Below, one piece after another: positions 29,323-38,404 of a DNA stretch of 64,000 bases. The notes under the pieces are model-generated. The model had not been told where the DNA came from. It saw only the letters and a program-made list of their open reading frames with translations, and did not search any database. Every line of letters starts with the position of its first letter. Within the stretch, counting starts at the first letter, position 1. The stretch comes from Sphingobium limneticum (lineage in GTDB: Bacteria; Pseudomonadota; Alphaproteobacteria; Sphingomonadales; Sphingomonadaceae), in the NCBI RefSeq assembly GCF_008710155.1, contig NZ_VYPZ01000003.1:186001-250000 (forward strand). The letters are read 5' to 3'. The position numbers were made by a program, and so were the translations under genes.

Positions 29323-29882
29323 GCCGGCACGTCCAGCCTATGGCGGACGGCCGCCAATATTTCGTCGGAAAGGGCCGGATCGGCGACACCGCGCGCCAAC
29401 ACCATCGCGCCGACCATTTGCGCCATACGGGCCAGCGCGTCCTGACGATCCAACTCCGGTCCGCTCTGCTGCAATATGGTGGTGAGTTCCTCGAAACCCT
29501 GCCGGAAGGCGCCGGCCAGGTCACCACCGCGCCGGGCGGCGTCCGGCCCCAGCGCGATCAGGGCGCAGCCGGTTTCGGGCGCGTCGCGGTTGCGGGTGCT
29601 GAGATAATTGGCGGCGATGGCGGCGGGCGCGTCACCCTCCCTCGCTTCCGCCGCTACGGTTCGCCAGCGCGTGGCGCTGTTGGCGAGCGAAGCAGCGCAG
29701 GCTTCCGCGACCAGCGCATCCTTCGACCCGAACTGGTTGTAGAATCCGCCATGGGTGAGGCCGCATTCGCGCATGACCTCCCCAATGCCGACGCCATCCA
29801 CGCCGCGTGCGCGGAACAGGCGGGATGCGGCATCGACCACCTTCTCCCGATTGCGCGCAGCCTGATCGCGGCTGACCTTCAT
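29319..29882 (-). CDS. TetR/AcrR family transcriptional regulator
   Basis: A 187-residue repressor with an N-terminal helix-turn-helix (RNREKVVDAASRLFRARGVDGVGIGEVMRECGLTHGGFYNQFGSKDALV) and a ligand domain with the C-terminal dimerisation block ALARMAQMVGAMVLARGV, as in the TetR_C subfamily near FabR/NemR-like proteins. GAGGAG lies before the ATG. It is divergent from an MFS exporter, with a palindrome between them, which suggests direct control of both. Confidence 0.88.
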   Translation of the reverse strand: MKVSRDQAARNREKVVDAASRLFRARGVDGVGIGEVMRECGLTHGGFYNQFGSKDALVAEACAASLANSATRWRTVAAEAREGDAPAAIAANYLSTRNRDAPETGCALIALGPDAARRGGDLAGAFRQGFEELTTILQQSGPELDRQDALARMAQMVGAMVLARGVADPALSDEILAAVRHRLDVPA

Positions 29883-29918
29883 ATCCGGCGCTCCTCAAAT
29901 GGCCTCTTGACCTTATAT

Positions 29919-29932
29919 ATGATGTTCATCAT
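29919..29932. promoter_or_regulatory. Candidate TetR operator between tetR and the MFS gene
   Basis: ATGATG-TT-CATCAT is an inverted repeat in the 88-base divergent intergenic region. It overlaps a possible -10 (TATATAA) for the leftward tetR gene and lies inside the spacer of a possible rightward promoter with -35 TTGACC (29907-29912). Confidence 0.45.
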
Positions 29933-29970
29933 TTAACGCCAGTCCGATTATCGCCCGAAGGGGGACGTTG

Positions 29971-31263
29971 ATGTTCTCGACCGCCATTGCACGCCGCCTG
30001 TCCGCAAGGAATATCCATTATGGCTGGGCCGTGGTCGGCGCGACCTTCCTCACCATGTTGGTGGTCGCGGGCGCGGTCGGAGCGCCGGGCGTGTTCATCA
30101 TCCCCTTGCAGAAGGAATTCGGCTGGAGCGCCGCGGATATCAGCGGAGCGCTGGCCATCCGTTTCCTGCTGTTCGGCGGCATGGGGCCATTTGCGGCGGC
30201 CTTCATGAACCGGTTCGGGGTGCGGCGGATGATGCTGATTTCGCTGTCGATCGTGATCGGTGGCCTGCTGTTGTCGCTCGGCATGACGCAGCTATGGCAA
30301 CTGGTGCTGCTGTGGGGCGTGGTGATCGGCCTTGGCACCGGCATGACGGCGATGGTGCTGGGGGCGACGGTGGCGACCCGCTGGTTCGGGCAGCGGCGCG
30401 GGCTGGTGATGGGCTTGCTGTCGGCCAGCACGGCGACTGGGCAACTGGCGTTCCTGCCGCTGCTGGCGGGGTTGACGGCGGCGCATGGCTGGCGCGCGGC
30501 ATTGCTTCTGGTGTGCGGGGCGATCGTGGTCGCGGGCGTGGCCGTGGTCCTGCTGATGCGGGACCGGCCTTCGGACATGGGCTTGGCGCCCTATGGCGAA
30601 AGCGATGTGCAGGCCGTGCCGCCGCAGCCCGCCAGTCTGGGCGCACTGCTGCTCATGCCGATCCATGTGTTGCGTGATGCGGCGCGGGTGTCGACTTTCT
30701 GGATCCTTTTCTTTTCCTTCTTCGTCTGTGGCGCCAGCACCAATGGCCTGATCCAGACCCATTTCATCGCGATGTGCGGTGATTATGGGCTGGCGGCGGT
30801 GGGCGCAGCGTCGATGCTGGCGATGATGGGATTTTTCGACTTTTTCGGCACGTTGGGATCGGGCTGGCTGAGCGACCGGTTCGACAATCGCTGGCTGTTG
30901 TTCGTCTATTATGGCCTGCGCGGCCTTTCCCTCCTCTATCTGCCGTTCAGCGACTTTTCGCTCTACAGCCTGTCGCTCTTCGCGGTTTTCTATGGCCTCG
31001 ACTGGATCGCGACGGTACCGCCGACGGTGAAGCTGACGGCACAGCGTTTCGGACCGGAGCGAACGAATATCGTCTTCGGCTGGATTTTCGCCGGGCATCA
31101 GCTGGGCGCGGCCAGCGCAGCGCTGGGCGGCGGTTTGGCGCGGACGGTCTGGGCGAGCTATATGCCCGCTTTCATCGGCGCGGGGATCCTTTGCCTGATC
31201 GGGGCGGGACTGGTGCTGCTGATCAATCGCGATCAGCGGCGGGGTACGCTCGCGGCGGCTTGA
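29971..31263 (+). CDS. MFS transporter (monocarboxylate/oxalate-formate antiporter type)
   Basis: A 430-residue, 12-helix major facilitator. The start HYGWAVVGATFLTMLVVAGAVGAPGVFIIPLQKEFGWSAADIS and the interdomain loop LMRDRPSDMGLAPYGES are typical of the OFA/MCT branch, which carries organic anions or drugs. AAGGGGGA stands five bases before ATG 29971. It is divergent from the TetR gene and is its likely target; the substrate is not predictable. Confidence 0.88.
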   Translation: MFSTAIARRLSARNIHYGWAVVGATFLTMLVVAGAVGAPGVFIIPLQKEFGWSAADISGALAIRFLLFGGMGPFAAAFMNRFGVRRMMLISLSIVIGGLLLSLGMTQLWQLVLLWGVVIGLGTGMTAMVLGATVATRWFGQRRGLVMGLLSASTATGQLAFLPLLAGLTAAHGWRAALLLVCGAIVVAGVAVVLLMRDRPSDMGLAPYGESDVQAVPPQPASLGALLLMPIHVLRDAARVSTFWILFFSFFVCGASTNGLIQTHFIAMCGDYGLAAVGAASMLAMMGFFDFFGTLGSGWLSDRFDNRWLLFVYYGLRGLSLLYLPFSDFSLYSLSLFAVFYGLDWIATVPPTVKLTAQRFGPERTNIVFGWIFAGHQLGAASAALGGGLARTVWASYMPAFIGAGILCLIGAGLVLLINRDQRRGTLAAA

Positions 31264-31296
31264 AACGGATAAGGCGGGCGCGCTACCAACGGGGGC

Positions 31297-31992
31297 ATGA
31301 AAGCATCCTCCGCATCGCCCCGCCGCCGCTTCCGCTGGATCATGATCCCGGTCAAGATCCTGCTTGGTTTCATCGCCCTGTCGCTGTTCATGGTGGCGAT
31401 CTATCGCTTCGTGCCGCCGCCGGTGACTCTGACGATGCTGTTCGATCCCAATGGCATTACCAAGGACTGGACCAGCCTGGACGATATCGATCCGGACATG
31501 GCCCGCGCGGCGATCGCCGGCGAGGATGGGAAGTTCTGCACCCATCATGGCTTCGACGTGGATGCCATCGCCAAGGCCGCGATCCATAATGCCAGCGGCG
31601 GACGCATTCGCGGCGGATCGACCATCAGTCAGCAGACGGCGAAGAATGTCTTCCTGTGGCAGGGCGGCGGCTTCGTGCGCAAGGGGCTGGAAGCCTGGTT
31701 CACGGTCCTGATCGAGGCGATCTGGGGCAAGAAGCGGATCATGGAAGTCTATCTGAACGTCGCGGAGACGGGGATCGGCACCTATGGCGTGGAGGCCGGG
31801 TCGATCCGCTATTTCCATCATGGCGCGGGCAAGATGAACCGGGCCGAAGCCGGGCGGATCGCCGCCGTCCTGCCGCTGCCCAAGAAGCGAGCGGCGGTCG
31901 CGCCGAGCGGCTTTACCCGTCGTTATGGCAATACGATCGCAGCGCGGATCGGGGTGGTGCAGCGGGACGGGCTGGATAGCTGCCTGCGCTGA
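31297..31992 (+). CDS. mtgA: Monofunctional biosynthetic peptidoglycan transglycosylase
   Basis: A 231-residue GT51 enzyme anchored by one N-terminal helix (IMIPVKILLGFIALSLFMVAIY). The catalytic Glu is in AIAGEDGKFCTHHGFD (about residues 72-87), followed by the family motifs GGRIRGGSTISQQTAKN and KKRIMEVYLNVAETG. It polymerises lipid II without a transpeptidase domain. It may assist the Mre/PBP2/RodA machinery encoded earlier in the window. Confidence 0.94.
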   Translation: MKASSASPRRRFRWIMIPVKILLGFIALSLFMVAIYRFVPPPVTLTMLFDPNGITKDWTSLDDIDPDMARAAIAGEDGKFCTHHGFDVDAIAKAAIHNASGGRIRGGSTISQQTAKNVFLWQGGGFVRKGLEAWFTVLIEAIWGKKRIMEVYLNVAETGIGTYGVEAGSIRYFHHGAGKMNRAEAGRIAAVLPLPKKRAAVAPSGFTRRYGNTIAARIGVVQRDGLDSCLR

Positions 31993-32122
31993 GGCGCCGC
32001 TTAACTTCGCACATTTCCCGCAGATTTCGACATGATGTTACGCCGGCCTGATCCTATCGGAAAGCGGCGCTGCCCATCATAGGCAGCGTCGCGCGAATAG
32101 GACAGCGGGTGGCAGACATGGA

Positions 32123-32156
32123 AAAAGGGCGGGGATTGCTCCCCGCCCTTTTCTGT
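32123..32156. terminator. Bidirectional terminator between mtgA and the TonB receptor gene
   Basis: AAAAGGGCGGGGA and TCCCCGCCCTTTT form a GC-rich stem with a short loop, with A/T tracts on both sides. It can terminate the rightward mtgA transcript and, 20 bases past its stop, the leftward receptor transcript. Confidence 0.9.
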
Positions 32157-32176
32157 TTTTGGGTATCGATCGACTT

Positions 32177-34756
32177 TTAGAAGCCGATGATCAGCGAGGC
32201 GCTGATCGCGCGCGGCGAACCGAAGTTCACGAAGGCCGACGACGAGCTGGCCAGCGTGTCCAGACCGCCGCTGAACGAGCCGACGTAGAATTTGTCGAAC
32301 AGGTTGCTGACGTTCAGCTGGATCGCGCCCTTTTCCATGCCGAGGCTGGCGAGCGAGTAGCGCAGGTCCAGATCGACGACGGTGTAGGCACCGAACTTCG
32401 CACCAGGTGCAATGATCTTCGTCAAGCCCGTGCTGGTCGTTGCGGTCTGAACTTCACCGTTGATGTCGTTCATGAAGCGCGAGCTGGTCTTCTTGGCCTG
32501 AACGCCCAAGGTGAAGTCACCCAGATTACCCTGCAGACGACCACCGAAGAGATACTTCGGAGCGCTACGTTCACGCTTGCCGGCGGTGCGCAGATAGTTG
32601 ACGCCATTCTGGGTGTAGCAAAGGCCCGCCAGCTGGATGTCGCTGTCGAGTGCGCAGCTGCCCGTCACCGCGTCGTTCTGGATTTCCGACTTGATGTAGG
32701 AGCCGAACAGGTAAGCCGTCACTTCCTTGATCGGGCTGTACGAGATGCTGCTGTCGATGCCGTACTTCTTCACCGGACCCAGATTGGTGTCGGTGCCGTT
32801 GCCGTCGATATCGTAGGCAGTGACCAGGCGGTTCTTGTACTTGGAGTACCAGCCGGTGATCGCAGCCTGAACCTTCGACGAAGTGTAGCGGATGCTGGCG
32901 TCGAAGCTGTCCGAGGTTTCAGGGACGCGGTAAGCTTCGTCGCTGCCAGCCGGGAAGTAGAAAGCATTGTAGAGCGCGTCGGTGCTAGGCACCGAGAGGT
33001 TCTTCGCATAGCTGCCCGCAATGCTGATTTCCGGCGTGATTTTGAAGGTCGCACCGACGTTCGGCAAGAACTTGTCGTACTTCAGCTTACGCTCTTGCGG
33101 TGCGGCCGAACCCGTCGCACGACCCGTTACCGGGTTGAAGGTGTAGGCGCGGGTCGCGATATATGCCGCCTGCTGGCTTTCCGGCACGCAATCCACAAAG
33201 CCGCCTGAGCTGGTTGTGAAGCAATTCTGATCCAGTTCGCGCTTGAAGAAGGGCAAGCGGCCTCCGATCAGCACGGACAAACGATCTTCGAAGAATTGAC
33301 CGCGATATTCACCAGCAATCTGGTTCAGTTCGGCGATCGACTTGCGATCACGCTTTTGCAGAGCATTGCCAGCAGCATCGGTGATCGGATCATTGATCGG
33401 GAACACGTCGAACGGTTCGCCATTCCGGTCAAGGAATCCAGCATATCCGGTCTGACGGTGACGCGCACGGTCGTAGCTGTACGACAAGCGGACGCGGTGT
33501 GCATCGCTGATTTCATAGGCGAGGTTAGCGATACCGACCCAACGACGGGTGTTGGTCTGGCTGGGTTGAGCAACCAGGACGCGATCGAGCGTGTCGCCGT
33601 CGCCGTTAAGGTCGCGGCCGAAATAGAAGGTGCCACCATAGTTGCCCGTGAACGAGCCGCCCGTGGTGAAGAACTGCTCACGCGCCACGGTGGTGCCGCC
33701 GCCGTTCGCCTTGACCCACTGATAAGCGCCGTCGATCGAGAAAGTCAGACGCTCAGTCAGCGTGTACTTCGAATTAAGGCGGATATTGCCCGTGTTCGAC
33801 GGATTGTAACGACGTTCGAAATCGGTGCCGCAATAGTTCGACGCCAGTTCCACGTCAGCCACGCCGCTGGTCGGGGTGATGCGTGTGCAAGGAGCGCCGC
33901 CAGCGATGTTATAGAAGCGGCCAGCCTTGTCGCCCGTGAAGGCGTTGGCGCGCAGCGGCGAACCACCAAAATTATTGCGGTTCTGGTTGTAGTGCGCGGC
34001 GAGCGAGATGAAGTCGCCATTGTCGCCCAGATCCTGCCAGATCTTGGCGTTATACTGCTGCTTGTACACCTTGCCATAGTTGGCGAAGGCAGCGTCGTTC
34101 TTCAGGCGCGATGCCGAGAACCAAGCCTTGGTGCCATGACCGGTCAGGTCGCCGGTGTTGACCACGCCGAACATGCGGAAATAGGGGCGATCGCCTGCGC
34201 CGCTGGCCGCGATGTTGCCGTAGCTGGCGCTGGCCAGAACGCCATACTCGTCGCTCGGCTCCAGCGTCTTGATGTTGACGGTGCCGCCAACCGCAGCAGC
34301 GGTCGGGCTGTCGACGTCGGTCGAACCCAGGTTAACGTTGACGTTTTCGATCAGTTCGGCGTCAACCTGCTGGTTGGTGTAAACCGCATAGTTGCCCGAG
34401 TCATTGAGCGGGATGCCGTCGAAGGTCTGCGAAATGCGGTCCGAGCTGAAGCCACGGATGGTGAAGCTGCCGCCCGACGAACCCCAGGGATCGTTGTTGG
34501 TGAAGCTGACGCCCGGCACCAGGTTGATGATTTCGTTGATCGTCTGACCGGGGCGCTGCGCCTGGATGATTTCCTGACCCAGCACGACCTTCGCCTTGGG
34601 CGAGTCGGGGATCTTCACGCCGCCAACGCCCTGGCTGACGGTTGCGCCGGTTACGACGATGGTATCGAAATCATCCGAACCGGTCGACTGCGCGAATGCG
34701 ATTGCGGGGCTGGCGACCGCGATAATCGCGGCGCTGCCCATCAGAAATTTCTTCAT
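32177..34756 (-). CDS. TonB-dependent outer-membrane receptor
   Basis: An 859-residue receptor that imports a scarce substrate using TonB energy. A signal peptide (MKKFLMGSAAIIAVASPAIAFAQ) is followed by a TonB-box-like DTIVVTG, the plug domain (PGQTINEIINLVPGVSF, GGSFTIRGFSSDRISQTFDGIPLND, VNVNLGSTDVDSPTAAAVGGTVNIKT) and a beta barrel ending in the C-terminal aromatic strand (ASLIIGF). There is no N-terminal signalling (STN) domain, so it should not itself control a FecI/FecR pair. AAGGG precedes ATG 34756. Neighbours give no hint of substrate. Confidence 0.92.
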   Translation of the reverse strand: MKKFLMGSAAIIAVASPAIAFAQSTGSDDFDTIVVTGATVSQGVGGVKIPDSPKAKVVLGQEIIQAQRPGQTINEIINLVPGVSFTNNDPWGSSGGSFTIRGFSSDRISQTFDGIPLNDSGNYAVYTNQQVDAELIENVNVNLGSTDVDSPTAAAVGGTVNIKTLEPSDEYGVLASASYGNIAASGAGDRPYFRMFGVVNTGDLTGHGTKAWFSASRLKNDAAFANYGKVYKQQYNAKIWQDLGDNGDFISLAAHYNQNRNNFGGSPLRANAFTGDKAGRFYNIAGGAPCTRITPTSGVADVELASNYCGTDFERRYNPSNTGNIRLNSKYTLTERLTFSIDGAYQWVKANGGGTTVAREQFFTTGGSFTGNYGGTFYFGRDLNGDGDTLDRVLVAQPSQTNTRRWVGIANLAYEISDAHRVRLSYSYDRARHRQTGYAGFLDRNGEPFDVFPINDPITDAAGNALQKRDRKSIAELNQIAGEYRGQFFEDRLSVLIGGRLPFFKRELDQNCFTTSSGGFVDCVPESQQAAYIATRAYTFNPVTGRATGSAAPQERKLKYDKFLPNVGATFKITPEISIAGSYAKNLSVPSTDALYNAFYFPAGSDEAYRVPETSDSFDASIRYTSSKVQAAITGWYSKYKNRLVTAYDIDGNGTDTNLGPVKKYGIDSSISYSPIKEVTAYLFGSYIKSEIQNDAVTGSCALDSDIQLAGLCYTQNGVNYLRTAGKRERSAPKYLFGGRLQGNLGDFTLGVQAKKTSSRFMNDINGEVQTATTSTGLTKIIAPGAKFGAYTVVDLDLRYSLASLGMEKGAIQLNVSNLFDKFYVGSFSGGLDTLASSSSAFVNFGSPRAISASLIIGF

Positions 34757-34875
34757 TTGACCCTTGTCCCTTTTCAAGAGTGGCGCGAGCCACGCCCCTA
34801 AACTGTCTGCTCTTTCAAGCCGGCGCCGCTCTTGGCGGCTGCTGGCGACGGCCCTGTGATGCGTCGATTGCATTT

Positions 34876-34904
34876 ATGTTACAATGCACCCGCAGGACTG
34901 TCAC
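34876..34904 (-). promoter_or_regulatory. Candidate sigma-70 promoter of the TonB receptor gene
   Basis: On the minus strand, -35 GTGACA (34904-34899) and -10 TAACAT (34881-34876) are 17 bases apart, in a stretch that is AT-rich for this genome. The predicted leader is about 110 bases. The remaining intergenic sequence (34905-35067) shows no gene; it holds AT-rich bases and imperfect repeats. Confidence 0.5.
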
Positions 34905-35065
34905 ATTCCTCCCCCGCCACACCCGTTCAGGCTTTGGCAGGCCCCGCCTTTGATGGTAATTTATTGAAGTTTAATGACATTTTCTCAGCCAAACCGACTA
35001 GTTTGACACTGGTGCAATTTTGCAACGCGGCAGGAATTTTTGTGCAGCGCACGCAACCAAAATGA

Positions 35066-35093
35066 AAAAGGGCCGGCGATCGCTCGCCGGCCC
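35066..35093 (-). terminator. Rho-independent terminator after clpX
   Basis: GGGCCGGCGA (35070-35079) pairs perfectly with TCGCCGGCCC (35084-35093) over a 4-base loop. On the minus strand it is followed by CTTTTTC, 30 bases past the clpX stop. Confidence 0.9.
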
Positions 35094-35122
35094 ATATTTC
35101 ATACGGGTAAAAAGGGGTTAAA

Positions 35123-36391
35123 TCAGGCCGCGTCTTCGGCCCGCTTTTCCTTTTCGCTGAAAACCCGAATCGGTTCCTTGGTCCCGGCGACGACATCCTT
35201 GTCGACCACCACTTCGCAGACGCCCTGCATGGATGGCAGGTCGAACATCGTGTCCAGCAGGATCGCTTCAAGAATGGACCGCAGCCCGCGCGCACCGGTC
35301 TTGCGCTCGATCGCCTTCTTCGCGATCGCGGTCAGCGCATCGTCGGTGAAGCTGAGCTCGACATTCTCCATGTCGAACAGCTTGCCATATTGCTTCACCA
35401 GCGCATTCTTCGGCTCGACCAGGATCTTGACCAGAGCGGTCACGTCCAGATCTTCCAGCGTGGCGATGACGGGCAGACGGCCGACAAATTCGGGGATCAG
35501 GCCGAATTTGAGCAAATCTTCCGGCTCGCTCTGACGCAGCAGTTCGCCGGTCCGGCGCTCCTCCGGCGCGGCGACATGGGCGCCAAAGCCGATCGACTTG
35601 GCTTCCAGACGGTCGCCGATGATCTTTTCCAGGCCCGCAAAGGCGCCGCCGCAGATGAACAGGATGTTGGTCGTGTCGACCTGCAAAAACTCCTGCTGCG
35701 GATGCTTGCGGCCACCCTGCGGCGGAACCGAAGCAGTCGTGCCTTCCATCAGCTTGAGCAGCGCCTGCTGCACGCCTTCGCCCGACACGTCGCGGGTGAT
35801 GGAGGGATTTTCGGCCTTGCGGCTGATCTTGTCGATCTCGTCGATATAGACGATGCCGCGCTGCGCCTTTTCGACATTATAGTCGGACGCCTGGAGCAGC
35901 TTGAGGATGATGTTTTCCACGTCCTCACCGACATAGCCGGCTTCGGTCAGCGTGGTCGCATCCGCCATGGTGAAGGGCACGTCGAACGTTTTGGCCAGCG
36001 TCTGCGCCAGCAGCGTCTTGCCGCAGCCGGTCGGGCCGACGAGCAGGATGTTCGACTTGGCCAGTTCCACCTCGCCCGGCTTGGAGCCGTGGTTCAGGCG
36101 CTTGTAATGATTGTGGACGGCGACGGACAGCACACGCTTGGCGCGGTTCTGGCCGATCACATAATCGTCGAGCACATCGCAGATTTCCTGCGGGGTGGGC
36201 ACGCCGCCATCCTTCTTGCCGACAAGACCGCCCTTGGTCTCCTCGCGGATGATGTCGTTGCACAGTTCCACGCATTCGTCGCAGATGAACACGGTCGGTC
36301 CTGCGATCAGCTTGCGCACCTCATGCTGCGACTTCCCGCAGAAGGAGCAGTATAGTGTGCTTTTCGAATCCGAACCGGTAAGCTTAGTCAT
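35123..36391 (-). CDS. clpX: ATP-dependent Clp protease ATP-binding subunit ClpX
   Basis: A 422-residue AAA+ unfoldase that feeds substrates to ClpP. The N-terminal zinc domain has [11 protein letters not shown]...CDECVELC; Walker A is GPTGCGKT near residue 118; Walker B is [10 protein letters not shown]; sensor and pore regions include GYVGEDVEN and [15 protein letters not shown]; the ClpP-binding IGF loop is SIGFGAHV. It lies 140 bases downstream of clpP, probably with both joint and internal transcription. Confidence 0.98.
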   Translation of the reverse strand: MTKLTGSDSKSTLYCSFCGKSQHEVRKLIAGPTVFICDECVELCNDIIREETKGGLVGKKDGGVPTPQEICDVLDDYVIGQNRAKRVLSVAVHNHYKRLNHGSKPGEVELAKSNILLVGPTGCGKTLLAQTLAKTFDVPFTMADATTLTEAGYVGEDVENIILKLLQASDYNVEKAQRGIVYIDEIDKISRKAENPSITRDVSGEGVQQALLKLMEGTTASVPPQGGRKHPQQEFLQVDTTNILFICGGAFAGLEKIIGDRLEAKSIGFGAHVAAPEERRTGELLRQSEPEDLLKFGLIPEFVGRLPVIATLEDLDVTALVKILVEPKNALVKQYGKLFDMENVELSFTDDALTAIAKKAIERKTGARGLRSILEAILLDTMFDLPSMQGVCEVVVDKDVVAGTKEPIRVFSEKEKRAEDAA

Positions 36392-36531
36392 TCGCCATTC
36401 TCTCTTCCCCCCCGGTTTACAGTCACCAGAACCGCGTTCGGTGAGGGATTTTCTGGTCCAAAGGCCATTCTAGACCGCGGCGCGCCCGTTCCACAAGGGG
36501 TGAAAGTGACGCGTCGCGGTAAAGATTGTCT

Positions 36532-37167
36532 TTAAGCGTCGTTAGGATCGACTGCCACCGGGCGGCGATCAAACACTTCGTCGACCAGACCGAACGCCTT
36601 GGCTTCGTCCGCTTCGAGGAAGGTGTCGCGATCCATCGCCTTTTCGACCGCTTCCAGCGTCTGGCCGGTGTACTGGACGTACAGGTCGTTCAGACGGCGA
36701 CGAATACGCAGGATTTCCTTGGCCTGGATCTCGATATCCGACGCCATGCCCTGCGCGCCGCCGGACGGCTGATGCACCATGATGCGGGCGTTGGACAGCG
36801 CGATGCGCTTGCCCGGCTCACCGGCGGCCAGCAGGAAGCTACCCATCGAGGCGGCCTGACCGATGCAGACGGTGCCGACCTGCGGGCGGATATATTTCAT
36901 CGTGTCGTGGATCGCCATGCCAGCCGTCACCACGCCGCCGGGCGAGTTGATGTACATCCAGATGTCCTTCTTCGGATTTTCCGATTCGAGGAACAGGAGC
37001 TGGGCGACGATCAGCGACGCCATATGATCTTCGACCTGGCCGGTGACGAAAATGATGCGTTCACGCAGCAGCCGCGAGAAAATGTCGAAGCTGCGTTCGC
37101 CGCGGTTCGACTGTTCGATGACGATGGGGACCAGGGCGGCCATGGGATCGGTCATGATATCGGTCAT
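36532..37167 (-). CDS. clpP: ATP-dependent Clp protease proteolytic subunit ClpP
   Basis: A 211-residue serine protease. The catalytic Ser107 is in GQAASMGSF, the His in [11 protein letters not shown], and the Asp in the [23 protein letters not shown] region. [17 protein letters not shown] is the substrate-binding strand. Several in-frame Met codons near the N-terminus ([12 protein letters not shown]) allow starts 12 to 24 bases later; a short propeptide is usual. A candidate RpoH promoter lies just upstream. Confidence 0.97.
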   Translation of the reverse strand: MTDIMTDPMAALVPIVIEQSNRGERSFDIFSRLLRERIIFVTGQVEDHMASLIVAQLLFLESENPKKDIWMYINSPGGVVTAGMAIHDTMKYIRPQVGTVCIGQAASMGSFLLAAGEPGKRIALSNARIMVHQPSGGAQGMASDIEIQAKEILRIRRRLNDLYVQYTGQTLEAVEKAMDRDTFLEADEAKAFGLVDEVFDRRPVAVDPNDA

Positions 37168-37200
37168 TGTGCTCTTTCAGTCTGGTGCTTTTGCCCAGTC

Positions 37201-37232
37201 CCTACATCGGCACAAAAGGCGGATGGTTCAAG
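37201..37232 (-). promoter_or_regulatory. Candidate heat-shock (RpoH) promoter of clpP
   Basis: On the minus strand CTTGAA (37232-37227) is followed by CCGATGTAGG (37210-37201). Compared with the alphaproteobacterial sigma-32 pattern CTTG-N17-CYTATNTNNG, the -35 is perfect, the -10 has one mismatch, and the spacing after CTTG is 18. It lies about 35 bases before the clpP start, independent of the upstream glycosyltransferase gene. Confidence 0.5.
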
Positions 37233-37269
37233 GGGGAAGGCGTCACCACCTTCAGGGCATGAGTGAGGA

Positions 37270-38247
37270 TCAGTCGCGGCGGCCGTAGTCGGATGGCGCG
37301 CGGAAGGCGAGATAGGCAAGGCGGCGGACTTCGCGACGGCCGCGCACGACCGTGTCGAGGATAAGCCCGCACATGGCCGACAACGTCGCCAGGATCATCA
37401 CGCCGGTGACCAGGATCGCGGTGGGGAAGCGCGGGACCAGGCCGGTGTGGAGATAGGTGACGATCAGCGGCGCGGCAAGGCCGAGGGCCAGCGCCGCCAG
37501 CAGCCCCGCAATGATGCCGAAGAACAGGATCGGCCGTTCGATGCGGTACAGGGTGATGATCGTGCGCAGGATGCGAAATCCGTCGCGATAGGTGCTGAGC
37601 TTGCTGACCGATCCTTCGGGGCGGGCGCCATAGGCGGTCATCACTTCCGACACGGGCATGGCGAGTTCCAGCGCATGAACGCTGATTTCCGTCTCGATCT
37701 CGAAGCCGGCCGACAGGACCGGGAAGCTTTTGACGAAGCGGCGGGAAAAGACGCGATAGCCCGAGAGGATATCGGTGAAGCTGCGGCCGAACAATTGCTT
37801 GAGCAGGCTGGTCAGCGCCCAATTGCCGAAGCGGTGGCCGCGACGATAGGCTTCCTCTACCTCCGACTTGCGGGCGCCCACGACCATGTCCAGATTATCC
37901 TCCAGCATGGCGGCGACCATGCGGGGGGCGGCGGCGGCCTCATAGGTCGCGTCGCCATCGGCCATGATGTAGATGTCGGCGTCGACGTCGGCGAACATGC
38001 GGCGCACGACATGGCCCTTGCCCTGCTGGCCCACGCGCCGGACGATGGCCCCTGCCCCGGCGGCCAGTTCGCGGCTGCCGTCCGTGCTGTTATTGTCGAA
38101 CACGTAGATGTCGGCGGCGGGCAGCGCGCGGCGAAAATCCTCCACCGTCTGCACGATCGCGCCGGCTTCGTTGTAGCAGGGCAGGATCACCGCGACGCGC
38201 GGGGCCGCAACGGCCGGTTGACTGTTCACCGCGGGATATTCCTTCAT
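37270..38247 (-). CDS. Family 2 glycosyltransferase, DPM1/polyprenyl-phosphate type, with C-terminal membrane segments
   Basis: A 325-residue GT-A enzyme. The N-terminal VAVILPCYNEAGAIVQTVEDF and the metal-binding DGDATYEAAAAP (about residue 98) are typical of GT2; the product should be a polyprenyl-linked sugar or related glycan. Two hydrophobic segments near the C-terminus (ILFFGIIAGLLAALALGLAAPLIVTYL, ILVTGVMILATLSAMCGLIL) anchor it. GGGAAGG precedes the chosen start at 38247 (MKEYPAVNSQ). It separates tig from clpP, which are usually adjacent. Confidence 0.87.
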   Translation of the reverse strand: MKEYPAVNSQPAVAAPRVAVILPCYNEAGAIVQTVEDFRRALPAADIYVFDNNSTDGSRELAAGAGAIVRRVGQQGKGHVVRRMFADVDADIYIMADGDATYEAAAAPRMVAAMLEDNLDMVVGARKSEVEEAYRRGHRFGNWALTSLLKQLFGRSFTDILSGYRVFSRRFVKSFPVLSAGFEIETEISVHALELAMPVSEVMTAYGARPEGSVSKLSTYRDGFRILRTIITLYRIERPILFFGIIAGLLAALALGLAAPLIVTYLHTGLVPRFPTAILVTGVMILATLSAMCGLILDTVVRGRREVRRLAYLAFRAPSDYGRRD

Positions 38248-38348
38248 CGCCTTCCCATGTCCCCATCTAGCTGGGTTCGACATGGCGCATCATGATTAAG
38301 ATTTCGTCTGCCATGCCATTCCCGGAAAGGAAAGCGTGGGCGAAATGA

Positions 38349-38384
38349 AAAGCGCCCGGGCTTCGCGGGGAAGCCGGGCGCTCT
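38349..38384 (-). terminator. Rho-independent terminator after tig
   Basis: AGCGCCCGGGCTTC (38351-38364) pairs with GAAGCCGGGCGCT (38370-38382) with one bulged G. On the minus strand it is followed by TTTTC, 23 bases after the tig stop. Confidence 0.85.
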
Positions 38385-38404
38385 TCATGATCGCAAAGGC
38401 GGGC

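Noticed and set aside
30292..31821. A 509-codon minus-strand open frame across the MFS and mtgA genes
   Set aside because: Antisense to two certain genes and low complexity.
34832..35065. A 77-codon plus-strand frame upstream of the TonB receptor
   Set aside because: No ribosome-binding site or family features; it overlaps the receptor promoter region.
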